From Paracoccaceae bacterium (GTDB lineage Bacteria; Pseudomonadota; Alphaproteobacteria; Rhodobacterales; Rhodobacteraceae), in the NCBI GenBank assembly GCA_026982275.1, contig JALSHK010000116.1:1-25031 (forward strand): a stretch of 25,031 bases of DNA. Reading direction: 5' to 3'. The notes under the pieces are model-generated. The model was not told the origin of the DNA. It saw nothing but the letters and a program-made list of their open reading frames with translations, and ran no database searches. This document shows, piece after piece, positions 1 through 6,980 of this stretch. How positions within the stretch are numbered: position 1 is the first letter of the stretch; every line of letters begins with the position of its first letter. Both the position numbers and the translations under genes were made by a program.

Positions 1-1798
1 CCGCAATGGCGCGCCGGGTATTTCCGAAGTGGTGAGCCGGCTCAGCTCGTTTCTGGTGCTGGTCGGGCTGGCGGGCATGGCGGTGGGCGGGGTGGGCGTC
101 TCGGCGGCAGTGCGGGCCTATCTGGCGCGAAAAACCGACACCATCGCCACCCTGAAATCGCTAGGGGCCACGCGGGGAACGATCTTTGCCACTTATCTTT
201 TGCAAATCGGCGTGCTGGCCCTGCTGGGGATATTTCTGGGCCTGCTGCTGGGGGGCGGCATTCCGGCGCTGTTGATCCCGTTTTTTGCCGACCAGCTCCC
301 GATCCCGATTATGGGCGGGCTATACCCTGCCCCCTTGCTTGAAGCGGCGGCTTACGGGCTGCTCACGGCGATGATCTTCAGCATCTGGCCCTTGGCGCGG
401 GCGGTGGATATCTCTCCGGCGGGGCTGTTTCGAGAAATATCCGGCAAGGCGGGTGGTTGGCCGCGCTGGCCCTATCTTATTCTGGTCTCCCTGCTCACTG
501 TGGCGCTGATTGCGCTTGCCGTCAGCGCCTCGGGCATGCCGACGATGACGCTCTGGGCCGCGGGCGGGATCATCCTCGCGCTATTCATTCTGGCCCTCAC
601 CGCACTTCTGACCAAAGCTCTGGCGCGCCGCCTCGCCCGCGCCCGCTTCATGCAGGGGCGCCCTGCGCTGCGCCTTGCGCTCGGGGCGATTGGCGGGCCA
701 AGCTCGGAAGCCGCTTCGGTGGTGCTTTCGCTGGGCCTTGGCCTGACGGTGCTGGCGGCCATCGGCCAGATCGATTCCAACCTGCGCACCACCATCACCC
801 AGGAAGTGCCGACCCGCGCGCCGGCGTTTTTTGTGATGGATATCCAAAAAGACCAGATGGAGCCTTTTCGCGCGGCCATGCTGGCGGACGAGGCGGTGGA
901 CAAGGTCGAGGCTGCGCCGATGCTGCGCGGCATTATCTCCGAGATCAACGGTATGGATGCCAAAGAGCTGGTGGGGGATCACTGGGTCATCCAGGGGGAT
1001 CGCGGCATCACCTATTCCGCTACCGTGCCCGCCAATAGCTCGGTGGTAGAAGGAGAATGGTGGCCCGAGGATTATAGCGGCCCGCCACTCTTGAGTTTTT
1101 CGGCCGAGGAGGCGGCCGAGATCGGGCTGAAAATCGGCGATACAATCACCGCCAATATCATGGGCCGGGATATAACCGCCACTATCGCCAATCTGCGGGC
1201 GCTGGAATTTTCTGATATGAGCCTGAATTTTGTGATGGTCTGGAGCCCGAACGCGCTCTCGGGCGCACCGCATACCTTTTTGGCCACGGTCTATGCCAAG
1301 CCGGTGGCCGAAGGGCGGCTGCTGGCCACCATGGCGCGGGATTTCCCCAATATCACGGCGATTCCGGTGCGCGACGCGGTCGAGAGGATCACCAGCACGC
1401 TGGACAGCCTCGGGGCCGCCATCCGCTGGGGGGCGGCTGCCACATTGATCACCGGCTTTGTGGTGCTGATCGGCGCGGCAGCGGCGGGGGCCGAAGCGCG
1501 GGTATTCGAGGCTGCGGTGCTAAAAACCCTCGGGGCCACAGGCCGGCGTATTTTGCTCAGCTTTGCGCTGCGGGCGCTGTTCCTCGGGGCAGCGGCAGGG
1601 CTGGTGGCGCTGGCAGCGGGGAGCGGCGCGGCCTGGGCGGTGATGAACTATGTGATGGAAAGCAATTTTTCGCTATTCTGGGGGGCGGCCATTGCCATCG
1701 TTGCCGGCGGGGCCTTGGCCAATCTGGCAGCCAGCCTTGCCTTTGCATGGCGGCCTCTGGCAACAAAACCGGCGCAAATACTGCGAAACCGCAGCTAA
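1..1798 (+). CDS. ABC transporter permease, FtsX/YbbP family (5' partial)
   Basis: The reading frame is open from the first complete codon (position 2), so the gene begins left of the window; the GTG at 29 is internal. About 600 residues are visible. They contain an FtsX-type membrane domain with the signature KTDTIATLKSLGAT just after the first visible membrane segment, several further hydrophobic segments, a large extracytoplasmic domain (about visible residues 230-430, with no long hydrophobic stretch), and a second FtsX domain with the matching motif EAAVLKTLGATGRR and three closing TM segments. Two FtsX repeats with eight or more TM helices are typical of the YbbP permeases that pair with a YbbA-like ATPase, usually encoded just upstream. 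The family exports or extracts lipophilic substrates from the inner membrane; the substrate is not readable here. The stop TAA is followed by a hairpin at 1844-1863. Confidence 0.9.
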   Translation, partial: RNGAPGISEVVSRLSSFLVLVGLAGMAVGGVGVSAAVRAYLARKTDTIATLKSLGATRGTIFATYLLQIGVLALLGIFLGLLLGGGIPALLIPFFADQLPIPIMGGLYPAPLLEAAAYGLLTAMIFSIWPLARAVDISPAGLFREISGKAGGWPRWPYLILVSLLTVALIALAVSASGMPTMTLWAAGGIILALFILALTALLTKALARRLARARFMQGRPALRLALGAIGGPSSEAASVVLSLGLGLTVLAAIGQIDSNLRTTITQEVPTRAPAFFVMDIQKDQMEPFRAAMLADEAVDKVEAAPMLRGIISEINGMDAKELVGDHWVIQGDRGITYSATVPANSSVVEGEWWPEDYSGPPLLSFSAEEAAEIGLKIGDTITANIMGRDITATIANLRALEFSDMSLNFVMVWSPNALSGAPHTFLATVYAKPVAEGRLLATMARDFPNITAIPVRDAVERITSTLDSLGAAIRWGAAATLITGFVVLIGAAAAGAEARVFEAAVLKTLGATGRRILLSFALRALFLGAAAGLVALAAGSGAAWAVMNYVMESNFSLFWGAAIAIVAGGALANLAASLAFAWRPLATKPAQILRNRS

Positions 1799-1802
1799 AA
1801 CC

Positions 1803-1832
1803 CTTGAAATGCACTGGCAAAACTACGATATT
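1803..1832 (+). promoter_or_regulatory. Candidate promoter of the Bax-inhibitor-1 gene
   Basis: TTGAAA (1804-1809) is followed after 17 bases by GATATT (1827-1832). The longer reading CTTGAAA then CGATATTA also resembles heat-shock sigma (RpoH) promoters. It lies between the permease stop and the gene at 1891. No transcript data; tentative. Confidence 0.35.
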
Positions 1833-1843
1833 ACATAGCAAGA

Positions 1844-1879
1844 CCCCGCATAGGCTTGCGGGGAGGGTTTAATTTTTCT
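1844..1879 (+). terminator. Hairpin plus T-rich tract between permease and BI-1 gene
   Basis: CCCCGCA (1844-1850) pairs perfectly with TGCGGGG (1857-1863) over a six-base loop and is followed by a T-rich stretch ending in ATTTTTC. It looks like a Rho-independent terminator for the permease gene. If the promoter at 1803-1832 is real, the hairpin lies in the leader of the next gene and could act as an attenuator instead. Confidence 0.5.
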
Positions 1880-1890
1880 GGAGGGTCCAC

Positions 1891-2625
1891 ATGGCCAACT
1901 ATAATACTGTGCGCCGCGCTGGCTCGGCGACCATGGGTGCGGCGATCGATGAAGGTCTACGCACCCACATGAACAAGGTATACGGGCTGATGTCTGTGGC
2001 GATGATCGTCACCGGGCTGGTTGCCTATGCTTTTGGCAGCTCCGACGCGCTGCTATCCATCCTGCGCGATCCGATCACGCTTCGCCCGAATATGCTGGGC
2101 TGGATCGTGATGTTTGCGCCGCTCGGCATGGTTATGTTTATGGGGGCAGCCGTGAACCGGATGTCTCAGGCCGGAGCGCAGCTGTTCTTTTATGGCTTTG
2201 CCGCGCTTATGGGGCTGTCTATCAGCTGGATTTTTGCGGCCTATACCGATGCGTCGATCGCCAAGACGTTTTTCGTAACCGCGATCTCTTTTGCCTCGCT
2301 CAGCCTTTATGGCTATACCACGAAAAAAGACATCTCCGCATGGGGCAGCTTTTTGATCATGGGCGTGATCGGGCTGATCATCGCGATGATCGTCAACATC
2401 TTTTTGCAATCTGCAGCGCTTGATTTTGCCGTGTCCGCACTCGGCGTGCTGATCTTTGCCGGCCTCACCGCCTATGACACGCAAAAGATCAAGACCATGT
2501 ATCTGCAAGCCGCGCAAACCGGTGCCGAAACCGGCAAGATGGCGATATTTGGTGCGCTGACCCTGTATCTGGATTTCATCAACCTGTTCATGTTCCTGCT
2601 GCGGTTCATGGGCTCGCGTGAGTAA
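1891..2625 (+). CDS. Bax inhibitor-1/YccA family membrane protein
   Basis: A 244-residue protein with a short polar N-terminus and about seven hydrophobic segments, the fold of the BI-1 (UPF0005) family (YbhL/YccA in E. coli). The late motif GLTAYDTQKIK carries the conserved Tyr-Asp of the family, just before a final membrane segment near the C-terminus. Length matches bacterial members (about 230-250). Family members act in the inner membrane as a calcium-leak or ion channel (BsYetJ) or as modulators of FtsH proteolysis (YccA); which applies here cannot be told. The ATG at 1891 follows a strong ribosome site, GGAGGG at 1880-1885. A terminator follows at about 2649, so the gene is probably transcribed alone. 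Confidence 0.93.
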   Translation: MANYNTVRRAGSATMGAAIDEGLRTHMNKVYGLMSVAMIVTGLVAYAFGSSDALLSILRDPITLRPNMLGWIVMFAPLGMVMFMGAAVNRMSQAGAQLFFYGFAALMGLSISWIFAAYTDASIAKTFFVTAISFASLSLYGYTTKKDISAWGSFLIMGVIGLIIAMIVNIFLQSAALDFAVSALGVLIFAGLTAYDTQKIKTMYLQAAQTGAETGKMAIFGALTLYLDFINLFMFLLRFMGSRE

Positions 2626-2648
2626 TCCGGACGGTTCATAGATCTGAC

Positions 2649-2677
2649 AAGGGCGGGGGCTTTCCCTGCCCTTTTTT
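2649..2677 (+). terminator. Rho-independent terminator after BI-1 gene
   Basis: AGGGC (2650-2654) pairs with GCCCT (2668-2672), with further GG/CC pairing inside the loop, and runs into TTTTTT (2672-2677). It sits 25 bases past the stop codon. Confidence 0.7.
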
Positions 2678-2754
2678 ATGGCTGTGTGCGGGGGCATAGC
2701 CCAGGCTACAGCCCCGGGCCTGCCTTGGCTGCGGGGAGCTGAAGCCCCCCTTTT

Positions 2755-2821
2755 CCAAGGCACATTTTCAGCAAAGCTGAAAACCGGCTGCCAGCGGCGG
2801 TGGCCTCGCTTCGCTCGGTGG
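2755..2821 (-). repeat. Dispersed intergenic repeat A, copy 1
   Basis: Read on the minus strand this stretch runs: a CCGAGCGAAGCGAGGCCACCG-like head, a spacer with GGCAG, then the hairpin TTTTCAGC-3 nt-GCTGAAAA (2765-2783) and a CTTGG tail. The same order, in an imperfect copy, occurs at 14103-14170. It lies between two converging genes and overlaps no credible reading frame. Confidence 0.55.
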
Positions 2822-2840
2822 ATGTCGCCTGAAGCACAAT

Positions 2841-2870
2841 AAAAAAGCCGATGCGATGCACCGGCTTTTC
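2841..2870 (-). terminator. Rho-independent terminator of rpmG
   Basis: On the minus strand, AAAAGCCG and CGGCTTTT enclose an 11-base loop that itself contains TGC/GCA pairing, ending in TTTTTT. The U-run on both strands means it may also stop transcription arriving from the left. Confidence 0.75.
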
Positions 2871-2892
2871 AATCTCTATAAGGGGGATCAAA

Positions 2893-3060
2893 CTACTTGA
2901 TCTTGCCTTCTTTATATTCAACATGCTTGCGCGCCACCGGATCATATTTCCGTTTGACCATTTTCTCGGTCATGGTGCGTGCGTTTTTCTTGGTCACATA
3001 AAAATGGCCGGTATCCGCTGTCGAATTCAGGCGGATTTTGATGGTGGTTGGCTTCGCCAT
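2893..3060 (-). CDS. rpmG: 50S ribosomal protein L33
   Basis: A 55-residue basic protein beginning MAKPTTIKIRLNSTA and ending VEYKEGKIK, the usual length and sequence pattern of alphaproteobacterial L33 in the large ribosomal subunit. It has no Cys-x-x-Cys pairs, so it is the zinc-independent (C-minus) type. A longer open frame extends upstream to 3300, but the ATG at 3060 has a good ribosome site (TAGGAG, about 7 bases upstream) and gives exactly the family length. A terminator follows at 2841-2870, and a candidate promoter precedes it at 3119-3146. The neighbouring NUDIX and DUF983 genes lie on the same strand, an order I recall from other Rhodobacterales. Confidence 0.97.
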   Translation of the reverse strand: MAKPTTIKIRLNSTADTGHFYVTKKNARTMTEKMVKRKYDPVARKHVEYKEGKIK

Positions 3061-3118
3061 GTTATTGCTCCTAGCGGTCGGCCCGCGACTGCGCGCCTGA
3101 ATATCCTGTGATCGCTGC

Positions 3119-3146
3119 GTTCTATACGCTTGGGGTCCAGAGTCAA
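3119..3146 (-). promoter_or_regulatory. Candidate promoter of rpmG
   Basis: On the minus strand TTGACT (3146-3141) is followed by TATAGAAC; taking TAGAAC (3124-3119) as the -10 gives a 16-base spacer. It would start transcription about 55 bases before the rpmG ATG and lies just inside the NUDIX-rpmG gap. Confidence 0.4.
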
Positions 3147-3166
3147 GCCCCATAATCCATTCGCAT

Positions 3167-3745
3167 TCATAAAAGCGCGAAATGCGAGCGCCCGTTTTCG
3201 TGATAGAAAAACGGCACCTTATGTCCGGCATCCGGCACCCGCAAAAGCCCTTCCACCTCCGATAGCACAACCTCGGTAATGAAAGGCAGCTCCAGCCCAC
3301 GCGCCTCGCTCAGCGCGATCCAGTGCAGGTGCGAAAGCTCGTCACATGCTTCGGAAAAATCATCGGGATCATTCAACACATCCCCCGCATCCGCGATAAA
3401 AAACCGCGCATCAAACCGCCTGGGCCGCCCGGGCGGGGTAATCGCCCGAAAGACAAACCGCAGCGCTTGCATATCCGCCCGCAATCTCAGGCCGGTCTCC
3501 TCGCGCAGCTCCCGCAGGGCGGCCGCGCACAGCCCGACAGCCCCTTCCCCCAATCGCGCGTCCGGTTGGCCGCTCAGCAGAGCGCCATGATCCTCCGCAT
3601 CCACGGCTCCGCCGGGAAATACAAACTTATTTGGCATAAATACAGCTCTGGCCCCGCGCTGACCCATCAGCACATGCGGCACCCCCTGCATTTCACGCAG
3701 CAAGATCACCGTCGCGGCATCCCGAATTATTTTGCTTTTATCCAT
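3167..3745 (-). CDS. NUDIX hydrolase family protein
   Basis: A 192-residue protein with FPGGA at residues 43-47 and the Nudix core RELREETGL at 78-86, the metal-binding helix that cleaves nucleoside-diphosphate-linked substrates. The spacing between the Gly and the REL segment is about 18 residues longer than in the classic Nudix box, leaving an extra loop (about 48-70); such insertions occur in NUDT19- and CoA-pyrophosphatase-like members. No CoA or other specificity motif is certain, so the substrate is open. The frame is open back to 3787, but the only ATG giving a compact N-terminus (MDKSK) is at 3745; the ribosome site there is weak. It lies 120 bases downstream of the DUF983 gene and is probably co-transcribed with it. 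Confidence 0.88.
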   Translation of the reverse strand: MDKSKIIRDAATVILLREMQGVPHVLMGQRGARAVFMPNKFVFPGGAVDAEDHGALLSGQPDARLGEGAVGLCAAALRELREETGLRLRADMQALRFVFRAITPPGRPRRFDARFFIADAGDVLNDPDDFSEACDELSHLHWIALSEARGLELPFITEVVLSEVEGLLRVPDAGHKVPFFYHENGRSHFALL

Positions 3746-3865
3746 CCATGTATCTTGCCCGTTTTCGCCCCTTGGCGTCCACCGCAAAATGCAACATATC
3801 CCTGCGGCGCGGACAAGACATCACCACAAGCGCCCGCTATGACGCGCCGCCAGCTTGATCAAGGC

Positions 3866-4264
3866 TCATTCGGCAGCCTGCTTATGTGCTTCGTCTTCAT
3901 CGGCAAATCCGTGCATTCGCCGAGACCATTGCATCGCCACAAACATCCCCTTGATCCGGGGTAGCAAAAACAGCGCCAGCGTTAAAAATACCACCGAAAA
4001 ACCAAGCGCCATCACCCAGCCCTCGGGCCGGAAGGTAATAAAAACAAACAGCATCAGCGGTGCCAGCAAATGCCCTGCCACCAATATCGTGGCCCATGCC
4101 GGCCCGTCATCGGCGCGATGATGAAACAGCTCTTCCCCGCATACCGGGCATTCATCCCGCACTTTCAGATAGTCTTTTAGCATTGGCCCGTTGCCACAAT
4201 TCGGGCATCTTCTTTTCCAGCCCCGCAATAGCGCAGGCTTGATAGGGCGATCTTCCTTGGTCAT
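3866..4264 (-). CDS. DUF983 family membrane protein with zinc ribbon
   Basis: A 132-residue protein. CPNC (Cys20, Cys23) and CPVC (Cys39, Cys42) form a likely zinc ribbon in the N-terminal cytoplasmic part. Two hydrophobic segments follow at about 57-78 and 83-105, then a charged tail rich in Asp, Glu and Lys. This is the layout of DUF983, a family common in Alphaproteobacteria with no assigned biochemical role. The ATG at 4264 has a clear ribosome site, GAGGAAA, five to six bases upstream. The gene leads the DUF983-NUDIX(-rpmG) set. In related genomes I recall rnr (RNase R) just upstream; here the upstream DNA instead leads into the divergent EF-hand operon. Confidence 0.9.
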   Translation of the reverse strand: MTKEDRPIKPALLRGWKRRCPNCGNGPMLKDYLKVRDECPVCGEELFHHRADDGPAWATILVAGHLLAPLMLFVFITFRPEGWVMALGFSVVFLTLALFLLPRIKGMFVAMQWSRRMHGFADEDEAHKQAAE

Positions 4265-4348
4265 CCAGTTTCCTCAGCGGATATATACCACCATTATATA
4301 CACCCTAAACCAGAGCCTTACACTGGGGCAAGCTGCCCTGCGGCGGGA

Positions 4349-4379
4349 TGTCACAATTTTATCTGCCTCAAAGCGACGG
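4349..4379 (+). promoter_or_regulatory. Candidate ECF-type promoter of the EF-hand/sigma operon
   Basis: TGTCACA (4349-4355) is followed 18 bases later by CGACGG (4374-4379). TGTCACA-like -35 elements with a short CG-containing -10 occur before some autoregulated ECF sigma operons. It sits about 75 bases before the first gene of an operon that encodes an ECF factor, so autoregulation is plausible but not shown. Confidence 0.3.
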
Positions 4380-4452
4380 AATAGCGCCCGCCCGCCGTAT
4401 TACCCCTTGATGATCGTCAAACAGGCGGCGTCATAAACTACAGGAGCATATT

Positions 4453-4926
4453 ATGAAAAATATCCTTTTAGGCAGCCCCCTTCTTGTTGCCCTCGGGGCC
4501 GCTGGCGCAATGGCCCAGGGCGCAGGCGAGGGCCCGCAGGGCAACGGGCCGCGCGCCAGTTTCGAGCAGCTCGACAGCAATGGCGATGGCCAGATCACCC
4601 TTGAGGAAATGCAAAATCGCGGGCAGGCGCGCTTTGTGCAAACCGATACCAATGGTGACGGGCTGCTGGATATGGCCGAGCTTACCGCCGCCGCCCGGCG
4701 CGCCGCCGCAGAGAGGGTGACAAAAATGCTGGAACGCAAAGATAGCAACGGGGATGGAATGCTCTCGATGGAAGAACTGACGCCCCCCGATTTCGACCGG
4801 CTTTTTGCCCGCGCCGATACCGATGAAGACGGAACCATAAGCCGGGATGAATGGCAGGCGGCCAAAAGCGCGATGCGCAAAAACCGCCACAATGAAGGCG
4901 CAGTCAACCCTGAATCCGGAAAATAG
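4453..4926 (+). CDS. Secreted four-EF-hand calcium-binding protein
   Basis: A 157-residue protein with a signal peptide (basic start, hydrophobic core 4-20, likely cut after AMA near residue 21) and four canonical 12-residue EF-hand loops: 41-52 (DSNGDGQITLEE), 65-76 (DTNGDGLLDMAE), 97-108 (DSNGDGMLSMEE) and 122-133 (DTDEDGTISRDE). Each has Asp at position 1, Gly at 6 and Glu at 12, so all four should bind calcium. The mature protein would be periplasmic. The ATG follows CAGGAG with good spacing. It is the first gene of a run with an ECF sigma factor, a small TM protein and a Spy-like protein, so its level may report or buffer envelope calcium. No enzyme domain is present. Confidence 0.92.
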   Translation: MKNILLGSPLLVALGAAGAMAQGAGEGPQGNGPRASFEQLDSNGDGQITLEEMQNRGQARFVQTDTNGDGLLDMAELTAAARRAAAERVTKMLERKDSNGDGMLSMEELTPPDFDRLFARADTDEDGTISRDEWQAAKSAMRKNRHNEGAVNPESGK

Positions 4927-5010
4927 CCTCCGCATTTCAAAGATGAAATATCGGGGGTGGCGGTTTTTCTCGCCGCTCCCTACACTCCGGTAATGGAGAA
5001 GGCGGTGGAG

Positions 5011-5616
5011 ATGGACCAGCTGGAAGAAACCAACGACAAGGCGCTGCTGGCGCTTTATGCCACCGGAGATCAGGGGGCCGCGCGCGCCCTGACCGCCCGG
5101 CATTTGCCGCGCGTATTTGCCCATGCCTGCCGGTTGTTGCAGGATCATGGCGAGGCCGAGGACGTGGCGCAGGAGGTGATGATGAAGCTCTGGAAAATAG
5201 CGCCGGAATGGCGCGAGGGCGAGGCGAAAATCTCGACATGGCTTTACCGCGTCACCGCCAATGCCAGCACCGACCGGCTGCGAAAGCGTCGCAGCGTGGC
5301 GCTGGAAGCCGCACCCGAGCCGCTGGATGAAAGCGCCTCGGTCGAGCAAAATATGATATCGCACGATACCAGCCGGATGGTGCACGGGGCCATATCCGAG
5401 CTACCCGAGCGACAGCGGGACGCCCTGCATTTGCGCCATTTCGAAGAGCTGTCCAACCCCGAAATCGCCCGCGCGATGGAAACTTCGGTTGAGGCAGTCG
5501 AAAGCCTGCTGGGCCGCGCCCGCCGCGCATTGGCCGAAAAGCTGGCCCATATGCGCCCTGCCGAAACCACCAGGAATATCCCCGCAAAACCCCTGAAAAC
5601 AGGAGCCGGAACATGA
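5011..5616 (+). CDS. ECF-type RNA polymerase sigma factor
   Basis: A 201-residue sigma-70 family protein with only regions 2 and 4. Region 2 (about 20-95) contains AEDVAQEVMMKLWKIAPEW and the promoter-melting segment STWLYRVTAN with DRLRKRR. Region 4 (about 125-180) has the helix-turn-helix around LSNPEIARAMETSVEAVESLL for -35 recognition. I chose the ATG at 5011 because GGAGAAGG (4995-5002) lies eight bases upstream; the in-frame ATG at 4993 has no ribosome site. The stop overlaps the start of the next gene (ATGA at 5613-5616), so translation is probably coupled, as expected for a sigma and its anti-sigma. The C-terminal 20 residues after region 4 are an extra tail. Confidence 0.93.
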   Translation: MDQLEETNDKALLALYATGDQGAARALTARHLPRVFAHACRLLQDHGEAEDVAQEVMMKLWKIAPEWREGEAKISTWLYRVTANASTDRLRKRRSVALEAAPEPLDESASVEQNMISHDTSRMVHGAISELPERQRDALHLRHFEELSNPEIARAMETSVEAVESLLGRARRALAEKLAHMRPAETTRNIPAKPLKTGAGT

Positions 5617-5978
5617 ACCCTGACAAACATATAGACGCGCTTTTGGCCGAGGCCAAATCCTGCGAGCCGCCTGCCCCTTCGGTTGATCTGATCGCCCGCG
5701 TATTGGCCGATGCCGCTGAAATGGCCCCAAAGTCTGCGCCGGCAATCCCCGCCGCCACAAAGCCGCCATTCTGGGTGCGGCTGTTTTCGCCGGTGGGCGG
5801 GGTGGGTGGCGCTTTTGCCCTTGCCGCTTGCGCTGCTTTTGGCGTGTTTATCGGCGCGGATTATGCCGATACCCTGCTTTCAATCCCGGGGTTGGACGGG
5901 GTGTTGGCGGTATTTTATGATGGCACCGACAGCACCAGCCCCTTTGAAACCCTTTCCTTGCTAATGTCAGAAAGCTAA
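5613..5978 (+). CDS. Small single-TM protein, candidate anti-sigma factor
   Basis: A 121-residue protein with a polar, acidic/amphipathic N-terminal part (1-50), one hydrophobic segment at about 62-83 and a short C-terminal tail. It overlaps the sigma gene by four bases (ATGA) and has an AGGAG ribosome site. Size, topology and position suggest a membrane anti-sigma like CnrY, with the N-terminus holding the sigma factor in the cytoplasm, but I see no zinc-binding HxxxCxxC motif and no sequence motif that proves it. Similar genes are sometimes mislabelled dihydroorotate dehydrogenase in databases; nothing here supports that enzyme. Function is inferred from context. Confidence 0.8.
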   Translation: MNPDKHIDALLAEAKSCEPPAPSVDLIARVLADAAEMAPKSAPAIPAATKPPFWVRLFSPVGGVGGAFALAACAAFGVFIGADYADTLLSIPGLDGVLAVFYDGTDSTSPFETLSLLMSES

Positions 5979-5981
5979 GCC

Positions 5982-6440
5982 ATGACCGGAACTGAAAAAC
6001 CAAAATCCAGCCGCTGGGTAAAAGCGGTCCTCGTGGTTTCGCTGGGGATCAATCTGCTGATCGGCGGCATGGCCATCGGGCTCTGGAGCTTTGACAAACC
6101 CAAGCGCCCGCCAAGCCCGGATGCGGTCGCCTTTCTCAGCTTTGCCCTGCCCAAAGAACATAGGGATGCCCTGCGTGAACAGCTGGTAAGCCGCCGCGGC
6201 GAACTGCGCGCCAACCGCGCGGCACTGGCGGATATGCGCCGCCAGATGGTGGTGGCGCTAGAGGCCGAGCCTTTCGAGATTGCTGCGGTCGAGGAAATAC
6301 TCGCACGCCAGCGGCAGCGCTTTCTCGCCCTTGGCGAGCTGGCCCATAGCGCCTTGCTGGAGCGCATAGCAATGCTGACCCCCGAAGAGCGCGCGGGATA
6401 TGTCAAATCGCTCAAGCGCCAACGGGCGCGCCGGCCTTGA
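5982..6440 (+). CDS. Membrane-anchored periplasmic Spy/CnrX-like sensor protein
   Basis: A 152-residue protein with an N-terminal anchor (hydrophobic 13-35) followed by an all-helical, Arg/Glu-rich periplasmic domain. The last part, MLTPEERAGYVKSL (131-144), matches the LTPEQR-type segment of the Spy/CpxP/ZraP/CnrX (Metal_resist) family. These proteins form helical hairpin dimers that bind metals or unfolded proteins and signal to a sigma/anti-sigma or two-component system. Potential metal ligands are few: His60, His122, Met85 and Met89. That is fewer than in CnrX, so metal sensing is uncertain and sensing of envelope stress or misfolding is equally possible. It starts three bases after the candidate anti-sigma stop and ends the operon. 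Confidence 0.85.
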   Translation: MTGTEKPKSSRWVKAVLVVSLGINLLIGGMAIGLWSFDKPKRPPSPDAVAFLSFALPKEHRDALREQLVSRRGELRANRAALADMRRQMVVALEAEPFEIAAVEEILARQRQRFLALGELAHSALLERIAMLTPEERAGYVKSLKRQRARRP

Positions 6441-6490
6441 GCTTTCATGCCGGGGTCTATTCTGACCGCAGATCACGATTATCCTGTTTC

Positions 6491-6515
6491 GGCTCGAGCC
6501 TGATACGATTCAGGC
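6491..6515 (-). terminator. Paired palindromes at the rlmH 3' end
   Basis: GGCTCGAGCC (6491-6500) is a perfect 10-base palindrome. It overlaps the hairpin GCCTGA-6 nt-TCAGGC (6498-6515), which includes the rlmH stop codon. No U-run follows on either strand, so it may be a weak bidirectional terminator between converging operons or an unrelated repeat. Confidence 0.35.
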
Positions 6516-6980
6516 CCGATGATAAGGCGCACCCGAAAGGATGCTGGCCCCGCGATATAGCTGCTCGGCCAGCATCACCCGCGCCAGCATATGCGGCCAG
6601 ACCATTTTGCCAAACGAGAGCTTGAAATCGGCGCGGGCCAGCAGGCTTTTATCCAGCCCGTCCGCGCCGCCGATCATGAAGGCCAGATCGCGCTGTCCCG
6701 CATCGCGCCAGCCCGAGAGCTTGCGGGAAAATTCCGGCGAGGTCAGCAGCTTGCCGCGCTCGTCCAGCACCACAAGGGTGGCATTATCGGGCAGGGCCCT
6801 GGCCAGCAGCGCCGCTTCGCCCGCCTTGCCGCCGCCCTTTTTATCCTCGACCTCGATCACATGGGCCGGCCCAAGGCCCAAATTGCGGCCAATGCGATCA
6901 AACCGCAAAAGGTAATCCTCGATCAGCGTCGCTTCCGGCCCCTTGCGAAGCCGGCCCACCACGATCAGGGAAATCTTCAC
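6510..6980 (-). CDS. rlmH: 23S rRNA (pseudouridine-1915-N3)-methyltransferase RlmH
   Basis: A 156-residue SPOUT methyltransferase, the family's usual length. The C-terminal half carries the knot and SAM-site signature: FMIGGADGL, then SFGKMVWPHMLARVML, EQLYR and the closing GAPYHR that inserts into the ribosome. RlmH methylates pseudouridine 1915 in helix 69 of 23S rRNA on assembled 70S ribosomes. It starts with GTG at 6980, and this GTG overlaps the rsfS stop (GTGA), so the two are translationally coupled. The rsfS-rlmH pair is a widespread conserved arrangement. Confidence 0.97.
   Translation of the reverse strand: MKISLIVVGRLRKGPEATLIEDYLLRFDRIGRNLGLGPAHVIEVEDKKGGGKAGEAALLARALPDNATLVVLDERGKLLTSPEFSRKLSGWRDAGQRDLAFMIGGADGLDKSLLARADFKLSFGKMVWPHMLARVMLAEQLYRGASILSGAPYHRA

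Noticed and set aside
2755..2821. A small RNA or a transposon end
   Set aside because: Hairpins alone do not show a transcript or transposase; no promoter or target duplication is visible. It was listed only as a repeat.
5613..5978. Dihydroorotate dehydrogenase label for the small one-TM protein
   Set aside because: At 121 residues, with one TM and no flavin or catalytic motif, it cannot be that enzyme; context fits an anti-sigma candidate.
6441..6509. A possible attachment or recombination (dif-like) site at the paired palindromes
   Set aside because: The palindromes do not match the dif core pattern, and no integrase or phage gene is near.
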